NCBI GenBank assembly: GCA_017455525.1 | Contig: JAFTAP010000081.1 | Coordinates: 1 to 64,000 of the forward strand | Direction of reading: 5' to 3' | DNA length: 64,000 nucleotides | Source: Lachnospiraceae bacterium | Lineage (GTDB): Bacteria > Bacillota > Clostridia > Lachnospirales > Lachnospiraceae | Part shown: piece by piece, positions 37,136 to 46,354 of the stretch | Numbering within the stretch: position 1 is the first letter of the stretch | Layout of the letters: the number at the start of each line of letters is the position of its first letter | Position numbers and translations under genes: made by a program | The notes under the pieces: generated by a model | Seen by the model: the letters and a program-made list of their open reading frames with translations, nothing else | Database searches by the model: none | Told to the model about the DNA's origin: nothing

Positions 37136-38932
37136 TCATCTCTTTGTTAACGACATGTGTACTAAAGAGCGGAGACCTTTCTCTAATCCATGTATATCTT
37201 TACAAACCCATTCCTGTACCATTTCTTCACTATCAAAGCTCCCCTCAATAAACCCATTATCTCGAAAGAAATGCCTGATCTTCTTATTCCTATCACTTTC
37301 CTTATAGTACCCTCGAATCGTTCCTATCCCATTCACCTTGCAAACTTCACACATTATCAAGAGCATCATGTATTCAAGGCCGCGCCTGAATACCCTGCAG
37401 CTCATCACCCAGTCTTCTATGCTGAATGTATCATCCCTGGTATTACAGATTGCCACAGATACGATCCCATTAGTACCGTATCTGTCGTTTAATGTCAAAA
37501 CAAATGTACTGTATGTTTTATCTTTATAAATGTCTCTTATCTTATCCTCCGTGAAACGATGTGTCAGGAAATTGAATTGGTTTGTTTTATTAAGGAGCTG
37601 TAAAACCCTGTCCATATTCTTTTCATTTAATTCCTCGCATATGCATTCCATATCCAATGATATTAGAAATTCATCGTAATCGGCATATTCCTTCTCAAGA
37701 TTTAATCGTTCGATATTGTCCCTGTAATACTTACCCCTCTGGCCATCATCAGCTGTTAACCCAGAATATTCAAAAAAATCGTTCGTTTCCAAGTCCCTCA
37801 GCAGATCCGCCGGGCTTGATGAATCAAATACCTTTATACTAGGAAAACAATTTTTAACGATATCACGCTCTAAAGCGCTGTCGTCTATGAACAGGGCGCC
37901 GCCTTGCAGCAGATTCAGCTCATTAAGTATTGTATTGACATTGATGTCTTTTTTCTCCCAGTTTATAGCAATTTTAGAAAAATTCTTTTCTTCTAGCACA
38001 GACCTATCTGAACGTATCCCCGAAATACCCTCGTCATAATCATTCTTTGAATTTATAGCTAAAACAATGCCTCTTTCGGATAGGTATCTTAAATAACGCT
38101 GAATCTGCTCATACATTTCTCCCTGCGGGGAATCTGAACCAATTCTTATACCATCTGCTCCGTCCTCGCTGATAATCCCTCCCCACAAAGTATTATCCAA
38201 ATCCGATATAACAAGCTTTTTATTCATTCCATATATTGACTTGATGATATCGGCAAGGCTCTTTGCATACACCGGTATCATATCTATGCTGAACGGATAT
38301 TTATACAAAGCCCACATCCTGTCATCATACCAATTCAACAGACCATATAAAGACGACAGATAGTTGAGATCATTTACATAAAATCCCTTGTGATTATCTG
38401 CATACGTATCTATATATTCATTCAGCCTTTCTATATACCTGACATTGCCATAAGCTGACGACCTTGCTCCATTGCCTATTACTCTGTATGGATAATACTC
38501 AAAATTGTTCTGAATAATGCTGCATCTATATCTATTCTTTAATGAGTTCCATATATCCTCCAGCCTTTTTTCTTCCTTTTGGAGCATCTCATAACTCGCT
38601 TCATCAAATCTACTAAGAAGCCCGCGATTGTTGATATGCACTATCACGATATCAGGCGCGAATTGCTCCATCTCTTTATTCGGGAAGCAAGCCTCCTCAA
38701 AGCAGCGGTTGTAATCACCGACATAGAAAACGGGCTCTATCCCATACGACAAAAGAAACAATTCCAATATATCCTTTGTTTCTCCGAATGTTCCGCTACA
38801 GAGCACCGCAATCTTCTTTTTAAGCTTGTCCTTGCTATGTATGAGTCCCTCTTTCAGCCTCTTCTTGTTTTCAGTATAATACTCATAATCCAGCATCAGG
38901 GTAATGTCATTATCCATTTGTTGTTTAACCAT
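37136..38932 (-). CDS. FkbH-like HAD-family glyceryl-ACP synthase
   Basis: 598 residues from ATG 38932; ATG 38917 is an alternative just after the upstream stop. LVISDLDNTLWGGIISEDGADGI (near 240-262) is the FkbH/HAD nucleophile block. INSKND, LFIDDSALERDIV and a C-terminal GNAT-like region (NQFNFLTHRFTEDKI; VSVAICNTRDD; SCRVFRRGLEYMML) complete the FkbH architecture. FkbH enzymes take 1,3-bisphosphoglycerate and load D-glyceryl (or a related C3 unit) on an ACP. With the following VOC, ACP and acyltransferase genes this suggests a C3 acyl decoration of the glycan. Confidence 0.9.
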   Translation of the reverse strand: MVKQQMDNDITLMLDYEYYTENKKRLKEGLIHSKDKLKKKIAVLCSGTFGETKDILELFLLSYGIEPVFYVGDYNRCFEEACFPNKEMEQFAPDIVIVHINNRGLLSRFDEASYEMLQKEEKRLEDIWNSLKNRYRCSIIQNNFEYYPYRVIGNGARSSAYGNVRYIERLNEYIDTYADNHKGFYVNDLNYLSSLYGLLNWYDDRMWALYKYPFSIDMIPVYAKSLADIIKSIYGMNKKLVISDLDNTLWGGIISEDGADGIRIGSDSPQGEMYEQIQRYLRYLSERGIVLAINSKNDYDEGISGIRSDRSVLEEKNFSKIAINWEKKDINVNTILNELNLLQGGALFIDDSALERDIVKNCFPSIKVFDSSSPADLLRDLETNDFFEYSGLTADDGQRGKYYRDNIERLNLEKEYADYDEFLISLDMECICEELNEKNMDRVLQLLNKTNQFNFLTHRFTEDKIRDIYKDKTYSTFVLTLNDRYGTNGIVSVAICNTRDDTFSIEDWVMSCRVFRRGLEYMMLLIMCEVCKVNGIGTIRGYYKESDRNKKIRHFFRDNGFIEGSFDSEEMVQEWVCKDIHGLEKGLRSLVHMSLTKR

Positions 38933-39821
38933 CCTTTTTAGCCACAAATGCCAGACCAACGGATATATCCGCAGAGTCAGGGAAGTCGTCCTTCATATGG
39001 TAGATATTCTTATCTATTATCGTCATTCCCTCTTCAGCAAGCATCCGTTCCACAACCTCCGGAGATTCGAAATTTGATATATGGTCCATGTGATTGGAAT
39101 CAATCACCGTTGTTAGATACAATATTCCTCCCACTCTCAGCATTCTTACAACTTCGTGCAATCCTATCTCTGGATTCGGGATATGCTCTATAACTTCTGC
39201 AAAAACCGCAAAATCCATGCTATTGCTATCAACCGGAATCCCTTCAAACACATTGCCCCTATCCAATGCGTATCTGTCGCTTTCAATACCGGCTTTGCTC
39301 AAAAAACTTCTTGCAAATTCCAGCGCATAAGGAGAGATATCGTATCCCGCCATCTCAATCTCTTTTTTATTATCTAACAATTCCCAAAGATAGAATCCTT
39401 CGCCAAATCCCACCTCTACCCCTTTATACTTGCCGTGTATCTGCGGTAAAAAAACATTCAGAAATAGATGATTCTTCTCGTAGAGAATAGTCGTGTAAGC
39501 ATATGACAAAAGAAGACCAGGCATATAAGTTTTTAGCATAGTATCTTTGTCGTCATATATTTGTTTTTTTACCGTGCTGTAATCGGCATGTCCGTAATTC
39601 CCATGCTTTAGGAAATAATCAAGCTGCTGCAGGTAATCATATATGTATTTCCTTGCCGCTTTCACTGCATCAAATCCCATATCCTCAAACAAAGCCAGAA
39701 CTGTTTCCGCCAGATGAACATATTCATCACCATATCTGTCTCTTAGGATATTGATCTGTTCCGCAAAACCACTTGTCAGTGGGGTTTTCTTCAATTCTCC
39801 TGAAAAGCTTTCCAGTGTCAT
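38925..39821 (-). CDS. Class I SAM-dependent methyltransferase
   Basis: 298 residues from ATG 39821, which has AAGGAG 8 bases upstream and starts 1 base after the preceding stop. A helical N-terminal extension (about 1-125) precedes VEVGFGEGFYLWELLDNKKEIEMAGYDISPYALEFA (SAM motif), DFAVFAEVIEHIPNPEIGLHEVVRMLRVGGILYLTTV. The extension may bind the acceptor. It belongs to the group between the SPASM enzyme and FkbH. The substrate is unknown. Confidence 0.85.
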   Translation of the reverse strand: MTLESFSGELKKTPLTSGFAEQINILRDRYGDEYVHLAETVLALFEDMGFDAVKAARKYIYDYLQQLDYFLKHGNYGHADYSTVKKQIYDDKDTMLKTYMPGLLLSYAYTTILYEKNHLFLNVFLPQIHGKYKGVEVGFGEGFYLWELLDNKKEIEMAGYDISPYALEFARSFLSKAGIESDRYALDRGNVFEGIPVDSNSMDFAVFAEVIEHIPNPEIGLHEVVRMLRVGGILYLTTVIDSNHMDHISNFESPEVVERMLAEEGMTIIDKNIYHMKDDFPDSADISVGLAFVAKKDG

Positions 39822-39822
39822 C

Positions 39823-40884
39823 TCACGCTCTCCTTCTTCCATTTATCCTAAGGTCAAACACATCCTCGGCCAATAGCGGCTTTAAGACGCTCATGTCCCT
39901 GTCCAAATATTTAACCGCAAACTCACGGTTTTCGCCGACCAGGCATTTATCACTGTAGTCTCTAAACTCCGGTATGGCAAAGCCTCTATTTATAATATCT
40001 CTAAGCGGTTCGTCATGGATATTTCCCAGCTTAACATGAATGTACGGGCAAGGAAGAATATCGCCCAGAGGACTGACATAAAAAAGGTTAACTGCGGGAC
40101 ATCCATATATAAGCTTCTTGTCCGCAGGATTCAGATAATTCCACAAATCTCTAATGATATTTGGATGCTTCTCTTTCAGTGCCCTTAACTCTTCCTGATC
40201 TTCGCTGTCCAACATAACATCATAGTTCCCCCGCCAGTTTCCTGTTGGAGAGGCACAATTGAACACTATTCCATACTTTTTTTCTTCCAAGAAATCCAAA
40301 AATTTCTTTAATTCTTTGCTTTTTGCGTTATAATGTCCGACAACGATATTGACATATGCTCTCATCCCTGCTTGCGTAGCTGCCTCTAAAGCCTCAATGC
40401 ATCTCTCATAAGAACCCTCTTTTTTTCTGAAATAATCATGCTCTTCTTGTGAGAATGCATCTATACTCACGCTTACTCTGTCAACCCCCCCATCTGCTAA
40501 TCTATGCGCCATCTCGTTATCTAGTAGCCACCCATTCGTCGTGATGTAAATATAAAATCTCTCAGTTCCAATTGCTTTTAAAATCTCAAAAAGATCCGGA
40601 TTTATCAGAGGTTCCCCGCCCTGTATATCAATCTCATATACTCCCATTTCATCAGCCTGATCCGCCAATGACTTAATATCTTCTATGCTTAAGTCCGTGG
40701 TTCCAAACTCGCCCGCACCCGATCTGGTGTAACAATGGGGGCATTGGAAATTACATTTATTTGAACTGTTCAATATGAAACCTTTAACACGCGTTCCATG
40801 CGATTGATGTTCCGCATAGTATTTCTGCAGATCCATCATTTTTTGAGTCATTCGTTTTTTCTTCTTAAAGACAATATCAGACAT
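39823..40884 (-). CDS. SPASM radical SAM enzyme
   Basis: 353 residues. GFILNSSNKCNFQCPHCYTRSG carries CxxxCxxC near residue 43. EIDIQGGEPLINPDLF is the GGE SAM-binding motif. The C-terminal half has IYGCPAVNLFYVSPLGDILPCPYIHVKLGNIHDEPL, a SPASM/auxiliary cluster pattern. A G7 run (C7 at 40485-40491) encodes Asp-Gly-Gly-Val and is in frame. Coupled to the following methyltransferase gene. It may modify the amino sugar produced by the aminotransferase just upstream. Confidence 0.87.
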   Translation of the reverse strand: MSDIVFKKKKRMTQKMMDLQKYYAEHQSHGTRVKGFILNSSNKCNFQCPHCYTRSGAGEFGTTDLSIEDIKSLADQADEMGVYEIDIQGGEPLINPDLFEILKAIGTERFYIYITTNGWLLDNEMAHRLADGGVDRVSVSIDAFSQEEHDYFRKKEGSYERCIEALEAATQAGMRAYVNIVVGHYNAKSKELKKFLDFLEEKKYGIVFNCASPTGNWRGNYDVMLDSEDQEELRALKEKHPNIIRDLWNYLNPADKKLIYGCPAVNLFYVSPLGDILPCPYIHVKLGNIHDEPLRDIINRGFAIPEFRDYSDKCLVGENREFAVKYLDRDMSVLKPLLAEDVFDLRINGRRRA

Positions 40885-42015
40885 TCAGCATCCTTCTTTC
40901 ACTATTCTTCTTATAGTATGTACAATATAATCTACATCCTGATCTGTCATTCTATAATGCACAGGCAACGACAACTCCCTGTCATAAAAGTTTTCCGCCA
41001 CAGGACAAATCACATCGTTATACCCATTATTCTGATAGTATGTATTCCTATAAACAGGATAATAATGAACTCCTACGCCAACCTCTTCCTCTCTGAGCCT
41101 TAGATATAATGCTTTCCTCTTCTCTCTTTCAACAAGAACAGGAAAGAGGTGAAAGCTACTCAAATATTCCTTGTCTTGAGCTGGCAACATGATTCCATCT
41201 ATATCTGAAAGCTCGCTAAAATAAATGTTCGCTATTTCTTTTCTTCTCTCAATAAACCTGTTTACTTTTTTTAACTGGCTTATTCCGAGGGAACACTGGA
41301 CATCCGAGAGCCGATAATTATAGCCTAGAAGCTGCTGATCTGAAAACCACGGTCCCTCTTTTCTTTCGGTTTCTGAATTTTTAACCATCCCATACGCGCG
41401 TATAAACTTACATCTGTTATATAGTTCTTCGCTATCCGTCGTTATCATGCCGCCCTCACAGGTAGTCATCTGCTTTACGGGATGAAAGCTGAATGTTGTA
41501 ATATCTGCAAGCGCTCCTACTTTTCTTCCTTTATATAGTGCTCCTATGGAATGGGCGGCATCTTCTATGACAAATATCCCATGTTCTTTTGCGATATCAT
41601 TTATTCTATCCATATCACATGGGCGTCCCGAATAATCTACAGCAATGATAATCCTTGTTTTATTGGTTATTTTTCTCTCAATTTCAGATGGGTCAATGTT
41701 ATAGCTTTGATTATCGATATCAGCAAATACCGGCTTGGCTCCGCAATAAAACGCCACATTCGCAGACGAAACCCATGTATTAGGAGTAGTTATGACCTCG
41801 TCTCCCGTTCCTAATCCGATTGCCATACAGGCTATGTGAAGAGCTGCTGTTCCGCTGGAAACTGCGACAGCATATTTTGCCCCTGTGTATTTTGCAAACG
41901 AAGACTCAAATTGCTCGACCGTTGGTCCTCCCGTCAGATACTCATTCCTAAGCGCATCTGCAACTGATTTGATATCATCTTCCTCTATACATTGAGTGCT
42001 ATATGGAATCATCAT
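40885..42015 (-). CDS. DegT/DnrJ/EryC1 aminotransferase (PseC-like)
   Basis: 376 residues. IPYSTQCIEEDDIKSVADALRNEYLTGGP, VSSGTAALHIACMAIGL, VIEDAAHSIGALYKGRKVG and FHPVKQMTTCEGGMITTD (PLP lysine) resemble PseC, the UDP-4-keto-6-deoxy-sugar C4 aminotransferase, more than RfbE-type enzymes. The stop abuts the SPASM gene with no gap. None of the other pseudaminate genes are seen, so the product is only inferred to be a 4-amino-6-deoxy HexNAc. This is the second aminotransferase of the operon. Confidence 0.88.
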   Translation of the reverse strand: MMIPYSTQCIEEDDIKSVADALRNEYLTGGPTVEQFESSFAKYTGAKYAVAVSSGTAALHIACMAIGLGTGDEVITTPNTWVSSANVAFYCGAKPVFADIDNQSYNIDPSEIERKITNKTRIIIAVDYSGRPCDMDRINDIAKEHGIFVIEDAAHSIGALYKGRKVGALADITTFSFHPVKQMTTCEGGMITTDSEELYNRCKFIRAYGMVKNSETERKEGPWFSDQQLLGYNYRLSDVQCSLGISQLKKVNRFIERRKEIANIYFSELSDIDGIMLPAQDKEYLSSFHLFPVLVEREKRKALYLRLREEEVGVGVHYYPVYRNTYYQNNGYNDVICPVAENFYDRELSLPVHYRMTDQDVDYIVHTIRRIVKEGC

Positions 42016-42045
42016 ATGTCCTTTCTGTTTCTCTCTGCCATTCTA

Positions 42046-43241
42046 TTATTGTGCTTCCAATCTCCATAGAAAATATTGCTCCACGTATTCCCGTTTGTTT
42101 ATAGGACGATCGTACATGGTGAAGTTTCTTCTATAATTACGCAGATATTTCTGTTCAAAGCTTAGTTTGAGCGCAGCCCTTACCGACTCATAAATGGGCA
42201 GTTCCCCGCCATCCTCATCTATCTCCACTGGAACTTTATTGCATTCTTCAACACCGAGTTCAATCAATATCCGCTTCCCCATCTCAATAATCAGTTCCTT
42301 CTTTGGGTGTCCCGGATCATTCCACAGCTGGACTTCCTTATAATTATTTCTTATAAAATCCGAAATTCTTATATCGCACTGCTTCTCCCTTGCTTCTATC
42401 TTTGAAAGTCCTTCAAAAAATTGTTTTCTAATATCATCCCATTTGTAGGATTTCTGATCCTCGATTACACATAATGCCAACTCTATCTTTTTATTTATAG
42501 CAATGTCCTCTTTCAGTATGGCATCGAGATTTTCATCATTATAGGAACTTATATTCCTTACCGCTCCTCTATGCGCTGTATTTAGCACACCATGTATATT
42601 CAGATGTCCTTTTACATCATCTATGACATTCGTCTTTATTTGTGGAAACAGTAAATTATATCCATATATATTTGGAACAACAACTGTTTTCGCTTTTTTA
42701 TTGACCTTCCTTATTAATTCATCTATACTACAGATTCCGGCTTCATTACCCCCCTCACATCCTGTGCAACCAGCAATGCGCAATTCTTCAATTCTTCTTC
42801 AGGTGGATTTTTCAAATAATAGAATCTGACTTCGTATTCAGCTGCAAAAAAAGGATTGTTGTCCAAATAACGTTCTAATACATTAAAATGACAATTGCCA
42901 TATAGTATTGCAAGCTTTTTACAAAAACCCTTGCTATATACAAAATCTTGAAATTCAAGAAGATCGATGGATAAAAGCCAATCTCTTATTTCTCTGTATA
43001 CCTGTATGTCCTCCGCCGCAACAACTATAAAATATTTCTTTAGTTCACTTTTTACTTCCTCTGGATAATATACCATTTGCCCGTGAAAATAACGCCCTGC
43101 TATTCTGTCCATAACAAGCCCTATATTATACTGGCGTGAATACCTGCAATAAAATTTCTCACCGGCAAGCCCCGCACCGTACAATGCCAGCATCCGTCCA
43201 CCCCAGGGCATCATATTTGACTTTATTTCATCGTTAATCAT
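42046..43241 (-). pseudogene. WcbI-family protein with YGAG module, split at a G6 tract
   Basis: Two overlapping frames cover one protein. The first begins at ATG 43241 with RMLALYGAGLAGEKFYCRY (module) and continues with KLAILYGNCHFNVLERYLDNN and CALLVAQDVR (WcbI). It ends after a G6 run (C6 on +, 42749-42754). The second frame continues GGNEAGICSIDELIRKVNKKAKTVVVPNIYGYNLLFPQ and the long WcbI C-terminus. One extra G (G7) would join them into 399 codons. It resembles the intact WcbI paralogue at 24.2-25.3 kb. As read, it is OFF or an assembly error. Confidence 0.8.
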
Positions 43242-43740
43242 TCAGCTTCAATTTATCAAGAATCTTCCTACAAAAACCTGACGCTTCCTCCTTATCTCTT
43301 CCATCAGGCGCCCAGCCAGGATAAATATTGCTTTCTGATGTAAATGGACCTGTCTTGGTTTCATAGTCAATCGCCGCGTCCGTCAAAGGAATCGTCATGT
43401 GATATATATCTGCATTGATTCTATAAGAAAGATATCCACCATTCCTGTCCAATATAAAGGAGTCGATAATTTCGCCGTCATCTGAAAATAATATTATTGC
43501 TTCCCTGCCCTCTATTATGGTATGCGACTCAGATATTCCCTTATGCTTATCTGGTCTTGTATAGTCCCCCTTCGTGCGACATATAAACATTTCCTGTAAA
43601 ATGTTTTCAGGAGAATCATGCAAGCATAATCTGTATCTTTTCTTTGCATTATTGTTAAGTGCAATTTCACGAAAATCCAGAAGCTGGGAACTATGTACCT
43701 TAACTACATCTCCCTTTGAAAAATCTGCTATATGTTCCAA
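43234..43740 (-). CDS. WbuC-like cupin-fold protein
   Basis: 168 residues from TTG 43740, supported by GAGGAG 7 bases upstream. RYRLCLHDSPENILQEMFICRTKGDYTRPDKHKGISESHTIIEGREAIILFSDDG is the WbuC-type cupin with Arg/His ligands (PDKH, SHTIIEG). Such metalloproteins occur in O-antigen and capsule clusters with uncharacterised roles in sugar modification. The stop overlaps the start of the WcbI-like gene. It follows the regulator gene next to the IS element. Confidence 0.75.
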   Translation of the reverse strand: MEHIADFSKGDVVKVHSSQLLDFREIALNNNAKKRYRLCLHDSPENILQEMFICRTKGDYTRPDKHKGISESHTIIEGREAIILFSDDGEIIDSFILDRNGGYLSYRINADIYHMTIPLTDAAIDYETKTGPFTSESNIYPGWAPDGRDKEEASGFCRKILDKLKLND

Positions 43741-43792
43741 ACCATATCTCCTCTATAAAAGTGGTTTTTCGTTCGTTTCTTTCGTCATTTCT

Positions 43793-44140
43793 CTATTTCT
43801 TTGAGAAATACTTCATCGTATCTCTTATGCACTTCTTCCTATTGACATCAAATTTTCTATACATACGTATCATTTCCGTCTCTTCCTTGGTAAGACGTCT
43901 CTCTTCGTCTGCCTCTCCCCAAAACAGGTAATTCGGCGTGGTGTCCAGAAACTCGCATATCTCATCAATGTATTTCAGGTAAACACTACTTCCGTAGTAT
44001 TTCCATTTCGATATGCTTCCTGCCGATAGTCCCAGGAAGTCCGTAAGTTCCCGCTCATTCTTCCTTCGTTCCTTCAAAAGAATGATAATCCGTTGAACTA
44101 TAGGGTCGTCTGTCATTTGCCTGTTTTCAGTTGATGCCAT
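43793..44140 (-). CDS. XRE-family transcriptional regulator
   Basis: 115 residues from ATG 44140 (AGGA 5 bases upstream). IIILLKERRKNERELTDFLGLSAGSISKWKYYGSSVYLKYIDEICEFLDTTPNYLF is a Cro/C1-type helix-turn-helix (about 15-70). A short C-terminal helix follows. It is codirectional with the operon but its upstream side is occupied by the inserted IS element. A dyad 45 bases upstream may be its own operator. It may therefore have a private promoter and could influence the genes to its left. Confidence 0.82.
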   Translation of the reverse strand: MASTENRQMTDDPIVQRIIILLKERRKNERELTDFLGLSAGSISKWKYYGSSVYLKYIDEICEFLDTTPNYLFWGEADEERRLTKEETEMIRMYRKFDVNRKKCIRDTMKYFSKK

Positions 44141-44184
44141 CAATATCCTGAATTAAGCCTAAAATTTCTATTTTACGTCGAAAA

Positions 44185-44202
44185 AATTCTAATTGTAGAA
44201 TT
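44185..44202. promoter_or_regulatory. Inverted repeat upstream of XRE gene, possible operator
   Basis: AATTCTA-ATTG-TAGAATT is a perfect 7-bp dyad about 45 bases upstream of the regulator's ATG. The position and size suit a Cro/C1-type autoregulatory operator. This is inferred from position only. Confidence 0.4.
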
Positions 44203-44235
44203 GTGTTATTCCATAGAGAATAGTATCGTTACCAT

Positions 44236-44480
44236 CATGGACGGTTTTACATCCGTCCGATACAAGCCCGTCACTTTCATTAGCGTCCACGAACGCTCTC
44301 GATGGAGCCTGGGCTTTGCGGTACCTGCGTGTTTTGTCGTGTAGCCTTGCAAGCACCTAGAGGAGTATTGTCTACACCGTACCGCTTCGAGTCAGTTCGA
44401 AGCCGTCGGCGATAACGTCGCATTATATGCGCCCAAATGAATGCTGCTTTACACAATCAGTTTGTGCCGCTGTAGTATGC
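44236..44480 (+). ncRNA. Structured 5' non-coding region of the IS110 element (bridge-RNA candidate)
   Basis: The stretch 44141-44526 has no gene apart from the regulator's upstream site. Within it are two clear hairpins: GGACGG-TTTTACAT-CCGTCC (about 44240-44260) and GCTTCGA-GTCAGT-TCGAAGC (44384-44403). Elements of the IS110 group are known to encode a bridge/seek RNA in the left non-coding end that pairs with donor and target DNA. Position and structure fit; no guide loop has been matched to the flanks. Confidence 0.45.
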
Positions 44481-44526
44481 TTTGCCAAAACAGAAAGGAG
44501 GAACGGGATTCACCCCGTACATCACA

Positions 44527-46050
44527 ATGCAGCAACACAGTTCCTTAAGCCTGTCCGACTTCATTCGCAACCCGGATTCCGTTGTCGAGGATTTCTCTGA
44601 GATCCCGGACGATGACGATACCGAGTTCGTCAAGGAGTACGGCATTGGCATAGACTGCCATCTGAAGTTCATCGAAGTATGCGTTCGCTATCGCAATGGC
44701 GATTTGATCCAAAAGGCACAGTCAAGGTTCTCGACTGAGTGGGTCGATCTCGTGGTCGCCCGCGACTGGTGCGTCAGCGTCCTTGGGACAAAGGCGGATC
44801 CAAGCCCGGATCTTTCCGCACCGCTTCACTACCTCGTGGAATCAACCGCAAACTACCACATGCCCGTATGCATGGCCTTCGGTGGCAATCCCACAATCAT
44901 TAATCCGACAATCGCCGGAGCCACAAAAAGGAAGACCGACGTTCTTGACAGCAAGCTTCTTGCTTTGCACGACCAGATCAACATTTGGCGCGAGTGCTAC
45001 GTCCCGAGCGAGGATGTCAAGACGCTTCGCGTGATGATCTCCCAACGCGACCGATGCATCCATGACGCTACCGTTGCCGGAAACCGCATCAACAACATAA
45101 TCACACGTTTCGGTCTTACCGTGGGACGAAGCGGCAGCGTTGTCAGGGATCCACATGTTCGAGCCATAGTGGAGAACCAGATATCCGATGCCCCAGTTCC
45201 GGTCGAGGGAATATGCCCGATTCCCATACCGCCCGAGGTACGAACCGTCCTACGTGACGAATACGAGAAATTCGACCGTCTTACCGCACAGGCCGAAGAA
45301 TGTAAGGCAAGGATCTTCCAAAAAGCCCGTTCCATGGAATAGGAAACCGATACCGGAACCCTCCCGGGGGAGGAGATGATCCGCATACTCTCCACCGCTC
45401 CCCAGGTCGGAGAACTTACGGCCATCATCTGGCTTGCAAGGGTCATAACCCCGAGACGCTTCCGCAATGCCAAGGCTCTGTCCGCCTACTGCGGCCTCGA
45501 CCCAAGTCTCAAGATCAGCGCCGGCAAGGTGACAAGCACGGTCATGCGTGGCGGAAGCAAGCCTCTTCACAAGGCTCTTAACATGAGCGCACATCGACTG
45601 ATCTATCATCACAACGAGATGTTCGGCATCTGGGAGTACAATCTCCAGCAGCAGACCGGCAAAAAGAAGAAGGCCGCCAATGCGGTCGCCCGGAAACTCT
45701 CGGTCGCCATGTACTATATGATGAAGACCGGCACCGAGTTCACCTACGATAATTACCATTCCATAAGGAACATCGATGTCTTCAATATCCCCGTTGAGGA
45801 TCTTGTTCTCATAAATCAGGACTTCAAACGATACATCCGGATCCTCAAAGAGAACGGTATGAATACATCTGTCGACCTGGCAACTGCGTACATCACTTGC
45901 TCGCTGGGTTCCTGCCGTGGTCTGGTGAAGAAGTTCTTTGGTATCCTCAAGGACTTCCTCGACCACCATGTGACCTACAAGCAGATGTACGATGAAATAC
46001 AGCAAACACTTAATTCCAAGGAGGTCAAAAACAATGAACCAACAGCGTAA
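44527..46050 (+). pseudogene. IS110 transposase interrupted by an in-frame amber codon
   Basis: ATG 44527 opens a frame with GIGIDCHLKFIEVCVRY (DEDD Asp), LVESTANYHMPV and TKRKTDVLDSKLLALH. It meets TAG at 45340-45342. The same frame then continues without shift: GEEMIRILSTAPQVGELTAIIWL, FRNAKALSAYCGLDP and VMRGGSKPLHKALNMSA with the catalytic-serine-type region of Transposase_20. Total 508 codons. CAG to TAG would be a single transition. Either the element is dead, or the amber is read through. A good AAAGGAGG lies about 25 bases before the ATG, so a non-ATG start upstream is possible. Confidence 0.8.
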
Positions 46051-46354
46051 CCCGAAACCCAGTGCAATTGGCCAGAACCAGTCCTACGGTCTTTACCTTT
46101 GCGGCGTCGTAGTCGACAGGACTAGAAGAATGGTTCCACGAAGTAACCCGACCACGGAGATCGTCACCTACACAGTTCAGGACGACGATAACCGCAAGTA
46201 CTACGTCGATGATTACGCCCCCGAACGATATCATGACCTCAACTCGTCAATATCGTTCCCCGTGTATATCAAGCCCTATGTGCGTAAGAACGGTGACGCT
46301 TCCTACACCATCAACGTTCAAAAGCTTCAATCCTCGAGGGGCGAACGTTTTTAA
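46034..46354 (+). CDS. Small accessory protein of the IS110 element
   Basis: 106 residues from ATG 46034, which has AAGGAGG about 9 bases upstream, overlapping the end of the transposase gene. The sequence is rich in beta-strands and basic/aromatic residues: YGLYLCGVVVDRTRRMVPRS, EIVTYTVQDDDNRKYYVDDY, SFPVYIKPYVRKNGDASYTINVQK. The pattern suggests an OB-fold-like nucleic-acid-binding protein, but no family is recognised. Coupling to the transposase and the very strong ribosome site argue for a real product that may assist transposition or bind the element's RNA or DNA. Confidence 0.6.
   Translation: MNQQRNPKPSAIGQNQSYGLYLCGVVVDRTRRMVPRSNPTTEIVTYTVQDDDNRKYYVDDYAPERYHDLNSSISFPVYIKPYVRKNGDASYTINVQKLQSSRGERF

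Noticed and set aside
17810..42754. Programmed ribosomal frameshifting at the G6/G8 runs
   Set aside because: No consistent slippery heptamer with a downstream structure, and the required shifts differ in direction (+1 and -1). Slippage or sequence error is simpler.
45250..46005. Long minus-strand open frame inside the IS element
   Set aside because: Shadow of the transposase; no family motifs, no ribosome site.
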